A stretch of DNA of 64,000 nt, taken from the NCBI GenBank assembly GCA_029844215.1, contig CM056721.1, positions 8,382,368-8,446,367 of the forward strand, in the 5' to 3' direction. Positions 24,901 to 33,670 of this stretch are shown in pieces. The first letter of the stretch is position 1; every line of letters begins with the position of its first letter. Origin of the DNA: Przewalskia tangutica (Eukaryota; Streptophyta; Magnoliopsida; Solanales; Solanaceae). Under the pieces are notes generated by a model. The model searched no databases. It saw nothing but the letters and a program-made list of their open reading frames with translations, and was not told the DNA's origin. A program made the position numbers and the translations under genes.

Positions 24901-27900
24901 GATATAAAGGTACAATAACAATGCTACCTCCCACCAACAAAAATACAGGGTAACTCTACCCACTAACACTTAGGCAAATAGGAAGAAATCACCTAGTGTC
25001 CTTTGCCTCTGCTAGATTTTGAACCTGAAACCTCATGGTTCTCTCCAACTTCATTGACCACTAGGCCACACCCTTGGCATATATATATCATTTACTTCTA
25101 GAGAAGCCTCATGGTTCTCTCCAACCTCGTGGATTTTGAACCTGAAACCTCATGAGTGTGCATTGATTTCTAGAGACGAGAGATCTTTTTTTAGTCTTTT
25201 TTTAGTAAAGTAATAAAATTTCATTAGAAAAACATAAGAAGATGCAAGGTTACAGATGGGCAAAAAAAACTGCTTCAAACAAAACATGAAGCACCAAAAC
25301 CTGTAAAACAATCTAAAGAAATCCATGCATCTCTACTATGTTAGAGACAGAGAGTTAAAGTCCAGAAAGTTATCCACACTGTTTACTGGGGCAAAAAAGT
25401 GCCAACTGAAAAGACTAACTAAACACCTAGACTTTATAGTGGAAATAGGAGTTGAGATTCCATCAAAGCATCTACTATTTCTTTCCTTCCATAGGGTCCA
25501 AGAAATTGCTGATGCCAGATCCTTTTGATGGATTTGTCAATTCTCCAAAGTATCCCGCTAGCATATGCATCTTTGATGTTAGAAGGCATTACCCATTGAT
25601 TCCAAGCATAGAATAGAAGAAATACCAAAGACTAGCTGTTTTAGGGCATTACAAAAATAGGTGGTTGACACTTTCATTGGTCTGCTTGCACATGGCACAC
25701 ATGTTGACGACGATTACACCTCCTCTCCTGAGATTGTCTTGTGTTAGACATGCTTCCTTCAGAGCATTCTAAATGAAGCAAGTAATTCTGAGAGGCTGTC
25801 TGGTTTTCCATACATGTTTCCACGGCCAAACCTCTAAAATGCTATTTTGAGAACTCCAGTAGTTGTAACATTCCTTCACAGTAAAAATCTTTTCCTTGGA
25901 ATTGCCCCATAGGATTTTATCTTGAGATTCTGCAACCAAAGTACTTTGCCCCAATGTTTGTAAGAGAAAGAAATTCATCAAATTTCCAATCATGTAAGTT
26001 TCTTCTGAAAATTGGTGTCCAGCAATTGTTGTCTCTATAGGCTAATATTGCTTCTTCGTTAGAAGCTATAAATAGTGAAGAAAATGAGTCATTTACTAGA
26101 GCGTTCCATAGCCATTTGTCCTACCAAAATCTAATCTTGAGCCCATTTCTAGCCTTGAATGAGACATTCTGGAGGAATTCCTCTTGGAGACTATTGATGT
26201 GCTTCCATACTCCAACACCATGAGGTTCATTGCTTCTCTTTGCAGTCCAATAGTTTTGAATACCATATTTAGCCTTGATGATTTCCTTACAGTACCCTGC
26301 CTCATTTTGATCATATCTCCAAAGCCACTTCATGAGAAGGCTATTGTTATGAAGCTTAAGATTCATGATCCCAACTCTCCTTGGCCTTTGGGTTAATAAC
26401 TTATTGCCAAAAATTTGTGAGTAACACTGTTTTCCTCCCATAAGAATTTCCAACTGAGTCTGTCAATTTGTTTTAGGATTGAGCTTGGAATAGGGAAGAG
26501 TGACATACAGTAAGCGCGAATGTTGTCTAGGACACTGTTGATGAGGGTGAGTCTACCTCCCAAAGAGAGATATTGCATCTGCCAAGTGGCTAGTCTCTTC
26601 TCCATTTATTCAATGACTCCACTCCATATCCCAGATGATTTGAATTTAGCACCCAAAGGAAGTCCCAAATATGTGGTGGGAAAGGAGCCTATTTTGCAGC
26701 TAAGAATGTCAGCAAGAACTTCTAGGTTGGCCACTTCATTCACTGGATAGATAGTACTCTTAAGCATATTGATATGAAGTCCAGAAATGGCCTCAAAGAC
26801 GAGATCTTTTGAGACCTCCATCAATGTGTTTTTTTTAATTATAAGCTAAGTTACTATTGAAATTGGGAAAACCTCTTGTATAACAGAGATAAAGCACAAG
26901 GTAGAGGAACTACATCAAGACATGGTTCTCTATGTAAGACAAAGTCATCTACACAAATAGGAATTTCACAGGTGCACCAAAAGGAAATTAAGGATAATAG
27001 ATTAATGAGCACAAGGTAGGGGAACTACATCAAGACATGGTTCTCTATGTAAGACACAGTCATCTACACAAATAGGAATTTCACAGGTGCACCAAAAGGA
27101 AATTAAGGATAATAGGTTAATTCTTCAACTGTACAAAATTATTTTCATTCCCCAAACACTCCCATGTTTCATCTCCTTCCATAATCCACATAAGAGCTAG
27201 CGGGGCAACCTCCCATGTCCTTTGTCTTCTTTTCCTACTTATACCAACCCAGTTGTGCACCTCCATCAACGTGCTTTTAGGTCTATTTCGTCCGCTTTTA
27301 CCAAATTTATTCATCATATTGTGACGTAAGGACTGGTGCATATGGAGGTCTAGTATGACATGACCAAACTATACCATACAACTTTCTCTTGTCTTCTACT
27401 CCATTGTGCTATTTGCACCCTAATTTATAATGTAGTCTTGTATGATTGTAAATTCATTTTAACATCCACATTTTTACGACGCTCGTCTTGTGTATATGTT
27501 TGGGCTTACGTGGATGACACCTCTCACAGCATCACATAGACTATGAAAAATCACAATGGGCCTCACTCTGATAAAGCCTGAAAGGTTTAAAAGCATTCAC
27601 CTTTACATCACCAATATCATCAAAGAACAATTTGACAATCCAAAAGACATGCCCAATAATACATCTTAGATGATGATTGTTGAACCATGGTTAAAATCAA
27701 GTCACATAGCATGAATGTGAAGCTTCTATCCACATAAAGAATGATATCACCACCACTACAAATATGAACATTAAATTCATTTCACCATCTGCCACAGCCT
27801 AATAGATTATCATAGGCTACCAATCTAAACCTTCATCAAACCCTCCTCATAACAAATTAAAAATTAAAGAAATAAAGAATAAAAAACGCAAAGGTGTGTT

Positions 27901-28793
27901 TGATAAGGTGGAAAATATGATGAAACCATGTTCCCAGTGATAGGGTAGCTTGAGTTGTGGAGATTATTTACTCCATATGAAAATAAGTTCTATCAAAAAC
28001 AGATAGTATCATCTTCCTTTATAAATATCTCAATCCTTACTGCACATCAATTGCTTCAATCAACAAAAACTAATATCAACCTTTAATACTCAAAATATTA
28101 CTCCATTTGTCCCAATTTATGTGACACCATATCCTTTTCGGTCGGTATAATGTCACATTTCTATATTTAGAGATAATTTAATTTTGGACTACGAATTTGG
28201 AAAGTGTTTCCATCTTTATTAAACTTCGTAACTAGTCAAATGGTGTCACGTGAATTGGGACGGAGGAATTAGGAAGCTAGCTATACAATATTTCGTCTAT
28301 TTTTAGACTCAGATATCCCAAGGTAAAACATTTTCATCCAATGTTAACTTTGACAGTGGAACAAAGTAACATGCAAAATAATCACAGATTGTACCTTTAA
28401 AACAGAAACCAATCGATCTTCCTCCTCAACCTCAGTGATATGCTTTTTCCATCGCTCCCAATCCCATTCTTCACCATCAACACTTATTATTTCACTATCT
28501 CTCTCAACAACTCCCACTCCTTTTGACCGATTCACATAATCATCAAACTTCATTATCGCATTCTTAACAGCATCTTGAAACGCCAAGTCCCATCTCCAAG
28601 AAGAAGATGGCTCAGCAGTGTCGCCGTTACCGTTCCGGCAACGGCAACAGAAATGGGAACCGGGAACCCTAGAGAGAGAATGAGAAGTGAAGGAGGAAGA
28701 TGAAGACTTTAATGGGGAGATGAATTTAGGGTTTGAGAAATTGAATTTGTGAGGGTTTACATCAAATGTTGGTGGCGGAGCAATCGACGCCAT
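18985..28793 (-). CDS. EX1: EXECUTER1, chloroplast singlet-oxygen sensor
   Basis: Eleven exons join in frame to 674 codons plus stop (Arabidopsis EX1 has 684): 28395-28793, 24148-24264, 23450-23515, 22925-23031, 21915-21996, 20571-21269, 20371-20494, 20038-20207, 19438-19512, 19186-19278, 18985-19077. EX1 is a thylakoid-associated plastid protein needed for singlet-oxygen retrograde signalling. The start MASIAPPPTF opens a Ser-rich, acid-poor transit-peptide-like leader. RWDLAFQDAVKNAI and WDWERWKKH follow. A UVR-type motif (EDYEDAARFKVAIAAA) lies near residue 145, then GWWAGISEDVNDPYGR near 196. Exon 6 is long and acidic with LRDMIPGVQVKVLKVTAPGK. The C-terminal SOS/DUF3506 domain ends YHFLVFFHRLRLQE. 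Trp633 in KPRWVDGEL lines up with Arabidopsis Trp643, the residue oxidised by singlet oxygen. Exon 9 ends at a GC donor; the other junctions are GT-AG. EX1 is preferred over EX2 because of the LRDMIPGV...VTAPGK exon. The gene looks functional. Confidence 0.92.
19821..19937 (-). repeat. SINE, 5' truncated, in an EX1 intron
   Basis: 117 bp flanked by a perfect 15 bp target duplication, tcagacatcctaatt (19806-19820 and 19938-19952). The body includes ggtgcactaaactcccgcta and gaccacaagg-like phrases that I know from a SINE type widespread in Solanaceae and other angiosperms. On the minus strand it ends in a T-run. It lies in intron 8 (between exons 8 and 9), well away from the splice sites. The family name is not certain. 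Confidence 0.8.
24655..25190 (-). repeat. LINE 3'-end-like fragment in EX1 intron 1
   Basis: The phrase tttcattaagaggtgatcat...gaagatgcaag resembles the left edge of the neighbouring LINE (tttcattagaaaaacataagaagatgcaag near 25220), so this looks like another copy of the same L1-type 3' region. Short direct repeats (cctcatggttctctccaac near 25030 and 25108; gattttgaacctgaaacctc near 25016 and 25132) lie at its right side. There is no coding motif. Confidence 0.4.
25191..26825 (-). mobile_element. 5'-truncated L1-type LINE in EX1 intron 1
   Basis: On the minus strand four adjacent frames give the C-terminal half of a plant L1-like reverse transcriptase: SGLHINMLKSTIYPVN and TYLGLPLGAKFKSS (26606-26824), MQYLSLGGRLTLINSVLD with WKFLWEE (26393-26605), GGIMNLKLHN-type sequence reading RVGIMNLKLHNNSLL with a WLWRY (26121-26453), and the zinc-ribbon-like tail KEKIFTVKECYNYW (25769-25993). 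The frames are broken by stops and shifts. The left edge (plus strand) has T-runs, as expected for the poly(A) end of a minus-strand LINE. No target duplication could be shown. It lies in the same orientation as EX1. Confidence 0.8.
26894..27123. repeat. Tandem duplication of 115 bp
   Basis: Units start gcacaaggta at 26894 and 27009 and run through the same sequence to ggttaattct-like ends with only a few differences (gtagagg/gtagggg, gacaaagtc/gacacagtc, agatta/aggtta). It sits next to LINE fragments within EX1 intron 1. Confidence 0.9.
27117..27345 (-). pseudogene. Second LINE coding fragment
   Basis: The minus-strand frame ends RRQRTWEVAPLALMWIMEG with downstream WECLGNE. This resembles the Trp-rich C-terminus of plant L1-like elements (WKxxPLxLMWxIWxERNxRxFE). 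It is short and isolated, so the call is moderate. Confidence 0.5.
28099..28270. mobile_element. Stowaway-like MITE in EX1 intron 1
   Basis: A 170 bp unit with imperfect terminal inverted repeats: left tactccatttgtcccaattt, right gaattgggacggaggaatta, each continuing inward with atgtgacacc / ggtgtcacgtg. This is the CTCCCTCCGTCCC terminus common in plant Tc1/mariner-type MITEs. It lies about 125 bp from exon 1 and contains CACGTG. Confidence 0.75.
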
Positions 28794-29223
28794 CACAACG
28801 TTGTTTCTGAATTTTTGATATATCAAAGATAATCAAGAAGAGGACTTTAAATATGGATTGCTATATAGAAGAAACATGGGGATAAGGATGTTGATTTTTC
28901 TGACGTTGGAGTTGGACAAAGCCAATTGCAACAAAACACAGTACCAGTGTACCACCCCTACACCATAAAAAGTTTCTATTTTTTTTATATCACATATTTA
29001 GACTTTAGAGTAGCAGCAATCCTTAACACTATTATCAGTATGTCTGTCTGAGAACAGAGAAATTGACCTACAAGTTCTATCTCAATTGAAAGTTCACCTC
29101 TTTTACCATCAATTATGTGAGAAATAAAAAAATAGTGGAGTATTTTGGTGGGTGGCTGCCGCTGTTTCTTCAGATATTACACTTGTCAAATTTGTGGCCA
29201 TTTTTAAATTGTCTATTTTTTTA
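28794..29223 (-). promoter_or_regulatory. EX1 upstream region
   Basis: About 430 bp upstream of the EX1 start codon precede the old copia element. It is AT-rich, with ttaaatatggattgctatatag-like sequence on the plus strand near 28848. I cannot point to a secure TATA box or transcription start. If the copia boundary is right, the promoter is compressed or partly made of transposon sequence. Confidence 0.35.
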
Positions 29224-29707
29224 TGTCACATATTATTTATTATTACGAAGGTGTATCTTTAAAAAAAGTTAAGATTAATAACTTTGAAAGTAGTTTAGGG
29301 TCTGTTTGGCGCACTTTTTTAAAACAATTTTTGTTTCTTAGCAGTAGTTTTGCAGAAATTGTTTTTAGAGAATCTGTTAGGGTGTTTGACCTATAATTAT
29401 AGAAGTACTTCTAAAAAACAGAAACAATTCCATATTTGGCTAACATTTATGCAAAGAAACTAGAATATTATTCTTAATAGATTTAAAATTATTTAAAATA
29501 TTCTTTTTTATCCTATGTTTCTAAAAATGAGTATATCTTTACAATTTAATAACTTTTTAAAAAATATTTAATTGCAACATTTAATCAAAAAAATAATATT
29601 ATATTGTACATAAAAAATGACAATATGATAGTCAATGACTCAATATGTCCAAAAGTTGAATATATTACATCACTACACAACTAATAAACTAGAATATATA
29701 AATATTA

Positions 29708-30062
29708 TTACGACTCGCGACTCATTAAAAAAGTGGCAATGTTGTGGCGAACAGATTTCATACTAACATCATCCATCGATCCATCATGATCATCTCTCAA
29801 AGTCCTTGATGTTCCTCCAATATCTTCATCTCCTTCAACTTCAGAAACATAATTAGGGTATGCATCACATTTATTAAATTCCAAATCTTCAAGTGCATGT
29901 CTTCTAATGTAGTTATGCATAGCCATAATTGGCGCAACATTTTTTTTGTGTGTGTCTAATGGAAAACTTGGCATTATTTATAATACCCTCCATCTTTTTT
30001 TCCACACATCAAATGTTCGCTCAATTACATTTCTCAATGAAGAATTGACAGAACAAACTAAT
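29708..30062 (-). pseudogene. Harbinger transposase C-terminal fragment
   Basis: The minus-strand reading SSLRNVIERTFDVWKKRWRV holds the catalytic Glu region. A stop follows, then MPSFPLDTHKKNV, MAMHNYIRRHALED and a tail rich in Asp and Glu, as in ALP1-like PIF/Harbinger transposases. The first two catalytic Asp regions are missing. Confidence 0.8.
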
Positions 30063-30085
30063 ACTTAAATTATGGGAGAAATAAA

Positions 30086-30090
<5 letters not shown>

Positions 30091-30174
<84 letters not shown>
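30091..30174. repeat. Compound microsatellite (AT)n(GT)n
   Basis: About 20 AT repeats run directly into about 22 GT repeats. It lies inside Harbinger element 1. Useful only as a polymorphic marker. Confidence 0.95.
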
Positions 30175-30177
<3 letters not shown>

Positions 30178-31022
30178 TGTGGCAAAGAGAAGATTTGTTT
30201 TTTAATATTGCTACAATCTGTTTTTTAACAATTACGCCATAGTCCCAAATGATTTTTTTTGAAGAAAAAAAAGAACAAAAAACATATCGAGTAGTTATCA
30301 AAACCCCATAAAAATTTAAACTCAATTGAATTAAGCATTTTAAAAGAGATAACGTATCAACTACTTATTGAAAACCCAGTGAATAATTAAACCCAGTTGA
30401 ATTAAGTCTATAAACAAAAAATTTGAAAAAAAAAAACAGATAACATATCAACTAATTATCAAAAACCCAATAAATAATTAAACTCAATTGAATAAAAAAA
30501 GTGAATAATTAAACCCAATTGAAATAAGTCTATCAAAAATTAACATATCAACTAGTTATCAAAAACACAGTAAATAATTAAACCCAATTGAATTTAAAAA
30601 AATTAATAATTAAATCAAATTGAAAAAAATCGATCAACAATTATTATTATTTTTAAAAATTAAAAAATGTTTGGAGAAAAATTCTCTTCCATTGTAGAAA
30701 AACTTTTTGTTTTTTTTAAAAATATTTTTACTTCTTGATAAGTATATGTTTGATCCAAAAAGTATAATACTTATAAAAAATAATTGGCCAAACACATACT
30801 TAGTTTCCCCATTTTACTTCATTGTATACACCTCCTCTTTTGCTACTCATTATTCTTATGCTTAAATACATATGGAATCTTATTTCACTTACTTTAACAT
30901 GATTTTCCTTAATGGGGAAACTAACTTACTTCATCTTGTTATGCGTTGAAATAACAATTCACAATATTTTTTATGTGAAATATATCTATTTAGTGGAAAG
31001 CCTCTTCGGAGGATGTAGTTTT

Positions 31023-31224
31023 TTTTTTTTTGTGAAGGCGCATGAATCTTTCGCTTTCTTTCAGCGCATGGTAAACTCCCGGCCGACGTGATACCGCAAA
31101 CCACGCCACCGATTAACCACATTTGGCAGTCATATGTGACAGCCAACCAAAAGGTTTATGCAGGGGATCAGGCGACTATGGCCCCGCGGTCATCAAGCAT
31201 AACAACTCGCTTACCTTTGCGGGT
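31023..31224 (-). repeat. Short retroposed sequence (SINE-like or retro-copy)
   Basis: About 202 bp flanked by a 16 bp direct repeat, cggaggatgtagtttt (31007-31022 and 31225-31240). On the minus strand it ends in about 11-13 A, the signature of LINE-driven retroposition. The body is GC-rich compared with the AT-rich surroundings and begins, on the minus strand, cccgcaaaggtaagcgag. I do not recognise the source RNA and see no clear tRNA-type box B. Confidence 0.65.
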
Positions 31225-31281
31225 CGGAGGATGTAGTTTTGATATCATCGTTATGCGTTGTCAGGACTCAGAAGAAAAAAA

Positions 31282-31371
31282 ATTGTTGATTGTTATTATG
31301 TCGGCATGTACGTCGCAGTAAAAAAAAAATATCTTGTTAATTGTTATTATGTCGGCATGTACATCACAGTG
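31282..31371. repeat. Imperfect tandem duplication, about 50 bp
   Basis: gattgttattatgtcggcat occurs twice, near 31286 and 31336, followed by gtacgtcgcagt and gtacatcacagt. It lies directly next to the retroposed sequence. Confidence 0.75.
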
Positions 31372-31483
31372 AGAAGGTAATATCTTCATCCGTTTGCTAT
31401 GACTATAGTTATAGACATATTAGACTAACATCTTTTTATATTATATACATACCTCGAATTATAACCATTATTTAATATGCTTA

Positions 31484-32968
31484 AGAGCCCATTTGGATTG
31501 ACTTTTGGGTATCCAGAATTGATTTTGGGTATCTACTTTCGTGAAAATCAGAAAATTGACATGTTTGCTGGCCAAAATTAATTCTGACAGAATCAATTTT
31601 GTCATTTATTTCAATTTGAATTTTACTCTTTCCTTTATTACCCTATTTAATTTTTATCAACAACTATATCCACTTTCATTACTCTCTTTAAATATCTAGA
31701 AATGGTTGAGCATGATTTAAAGTCTTCTAAAAAAATGGGAGTTGAAGAAATGGTTGCAATGTTTTTGATTGTTGTTGGCCACGGGGAAGGTTTCAACACT
31801 CGGGTGAGACTGTAAGTAGACATTTTCATCGGGTACTTTATGTTTGCCTTAAGTTGTCAATGAAATATATTAAACCCGAAGATCCTATGTTTCATGATTG
31901 TCATTCCAAAATTAAAAATGATCAACGATATTGGTCATTTTTTAAGAATGTTATAGGAGCAATTGATGGTACACATATTTCATGTGTAGTTAGTGTCAGC
32001 GAGCAACCTAGGTTTATTGGAAGAAAGGAATATCCAACACAAAATATAATGGATGTATGTGATTGAAATGTGTGTTTCACTTTTGTATTAGCTGGTTGGG
32101 AAGGTACTGCCCATGATGCTCGTGTTTTTGAGCAGTCTCTCACAAATGCGAACCTTAATTTTTCACACCCTCCTTCAGGTAAGTATTATTGGGTAGATTC
32201 AGGTTATCCAACACCAATTGGGTACATTGGTCCCTACATATGTGAAATTTATCACTTTTCTGATTTTAGGCGTTCTAACGGGTTTGCAAATCATAATGAA
32301 GTATTCAATTATTACCACTCAAGTTTAAGGTCCACAATAGAAAGAACTTTTGGGGTATGGAAGAACAGATTTGCAATTTTACGTCGCATGCCCAAGTTCA
32401 ATTTTGAAACACAGATTCAAATAGTCGTCATAACAATGGTTGTACACCACTTTATCAGAAGGAATATAGAAAGAGATATTGATTTTGATCTTTATGAAGA
32501 TGAAAACACAATCATTCACCATAATGATTATCATAGATCATCTAACTTGGATCAATCACAAGTTTTTAATGTAGCTTCTTCAACAGAGATGGATCACGTT
32601 CGAGACTTAGTCCGCAATCAAATTATAGAGTACATACAAAATTAGTATTGTAATAATATTTAAATATTATTTGCACTTTAAATTAGTAATGTAATAATAT
32701 TCTACTAATATTTAAGTATTATATTGCACTTTAAATTCTATTATCTATTTGTAATTTTTATTTACTTCCATCTATTTATATGTATATTTTTATTTATATG
32801 TATGTCCATTTTGGTAATTCTACATTCAAAAGCAATTTTGATCAAAACTATCCAAATATAAATCAATTATAAGAATCACTTTTACATTGTTGCATCCAAA
32901 CATAAATCACTTCTGTCAGAATCAATTCTGCTAGAATCAATTGTGCCAGAAGCTAATCCAAACACACC
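31484..32968 (+). mobile_element. PIF/Harbinger element 2, 1.5 kb, with near-complete transposase
   Basis: Left end agagcccatttggattgac and the inverse of the right end ggtgtgtttggattagc share TTTGGATT and neighbouring bases, flanked by TTAAG on the left (31481-31485, overlapping the terminus) and on the right (32969-32973). The interior carries one transposase. The separate MYB-like protein of autonomous Harbinger elements is absent. Confidence 0.7.
31690..32645 (+). pseudogene. PIF/Harbinger transposase (ALP1-like), lightly damaged
   Basis: The reading starts KKMGVEEMVAMFLIVVGHG, shifts frame near 31797, and continues ETVSRHFHRVLYVCLKLSMK and then FFKNVIGAIDGTHI with the first catalytic Asp. 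One in-frame TGA occurs at 32064 (in VCD-stop-NVCFTF). The rest, 32070-32645, is open and has KYYWVDSGYPTP with the second Asp and STIERTFGVWKNRF with the Glu. The end is YEDENTIIHHNDY followed by MDHVRDLVRNQIIEYIQN. So the DDE triad is present and only one shift and one stop separate it from an open frame. It catalyses cut-and-paste transposition when intact. Confidence 0.85.
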
Positions 32969-32973
32969 TTAAG

Positions 32974-33296
32974 TCTTTTTTAGCTTATTTTAGTGTTTGG
33001 GACTCAAACTTAAAGTGCTAACTTTAAGCCATAAAGTGTTCAAAGTCAGTCATTTATGAGAAGTTGAGATTCCTAAACTTTTTTTTTTGGCTTAAAAACC
33101 ATTTCTGTTGACCAATAAAATTACTTTTGTATCCCTTATATTTTATTCTAATTCTCACAATACCCTCTCGCCAATAAGCATTTTTATCCAAACACTCAAC
33201 TGCTTATTTATAAAAATAACTTAAGCACTTAAAAGTTCTAAAAACACTTTATACATAAAAGTCATTTTTTTAAGCTCATCCAAACGGACTCTAAGA
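32974..33296. mobile_element. Non-autonomous DNA element (MITE), tentative
   Basis: The right end, read inversely, is gagtccgtttggatgagctt and the left end includes gcttattttagtgtttggga. The two are partly complementary, and the interior is AT-rich with aagcactta-type phrases, as in solanaceous MITEs. Target duplications are not clear. Confidence 0.4.
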
Positions 33297-33469
33297 CACA
33301 TTCAAATATGTTCTAATCCTAAAGAATGAGAATTTTTTGATAAATCTTATAACTAATAGATCTATTTCTTAAAGTGAATATCACATTATATAGTAAATCT
33401 TATAAATGCGGACATGCATTTTGTTGTGAAGTTATCACGACTTATCTATATAAGAGGTAGAATAATTGA

Positions 33470-33670
33470 GAAGAAATATTCTAAGTATTATTCCTGAAGT
33501 AGTAAATTCAAAAATTTGCTCCCGAAATAGCAAATTTTGAACTCTACTTTCGAAATATTAGAACTTTGAACTCTACTCTCAAAATAGTAGAAATTTTAAA
33601 TTTACTAATAAGCCCTTGAATCTACTCCTAAAGTAGTAAAACGGTTAATCTTTACTCCTGAAGAATAAAG
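33470..33670. repeat. Degenerate array of TACTCCTGAAGTAGTAAA-like units
   Basis: About six loosely spaced units such as cctgaagtagtaaattc, cccgaaatagcaaattttg, ctttcgaaatattagaac, ctctcaaaatagtagaaa and cctaaagtagtaaaac recur every 25-45 bases. It lies in the leader part of the ancient copia element. The meaning is unknown. Confidence 0.5.

Larger units (their letters stand above)
29298..30799 (-). mobile_element. PIF/Harbinger element 1, 1.5 kb, in the copia 5' LTR
   Basis: Termini GGGTCTGTTTGG (left) and ccaaacacatac (right, inverse GTATGTGTTTGG) match at 9 of 12 places and are flanked by TTA on both sides (29295-29297, 30800-30802), the usual Harbinger target duplication. The interior keeps only a transposase C-terminus and is otherwise AT-rich with A-runs and a microsatellite. 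Confidence 0.75.

Noticed and set aside
26798..26815. gacgagatctttt as the right-hand target duplication of the L1 LINE (left gacgagagatcttt near 25168)
   Set aside because: The right copy lies within RT codons (KDLVFEAISGL), so the match is probably chance.
30065..30325. Minus-strand frame rich in Thr-His and Ile-Tyr
   Set aside because: It is only the translation of the AT/GT microsatellite.
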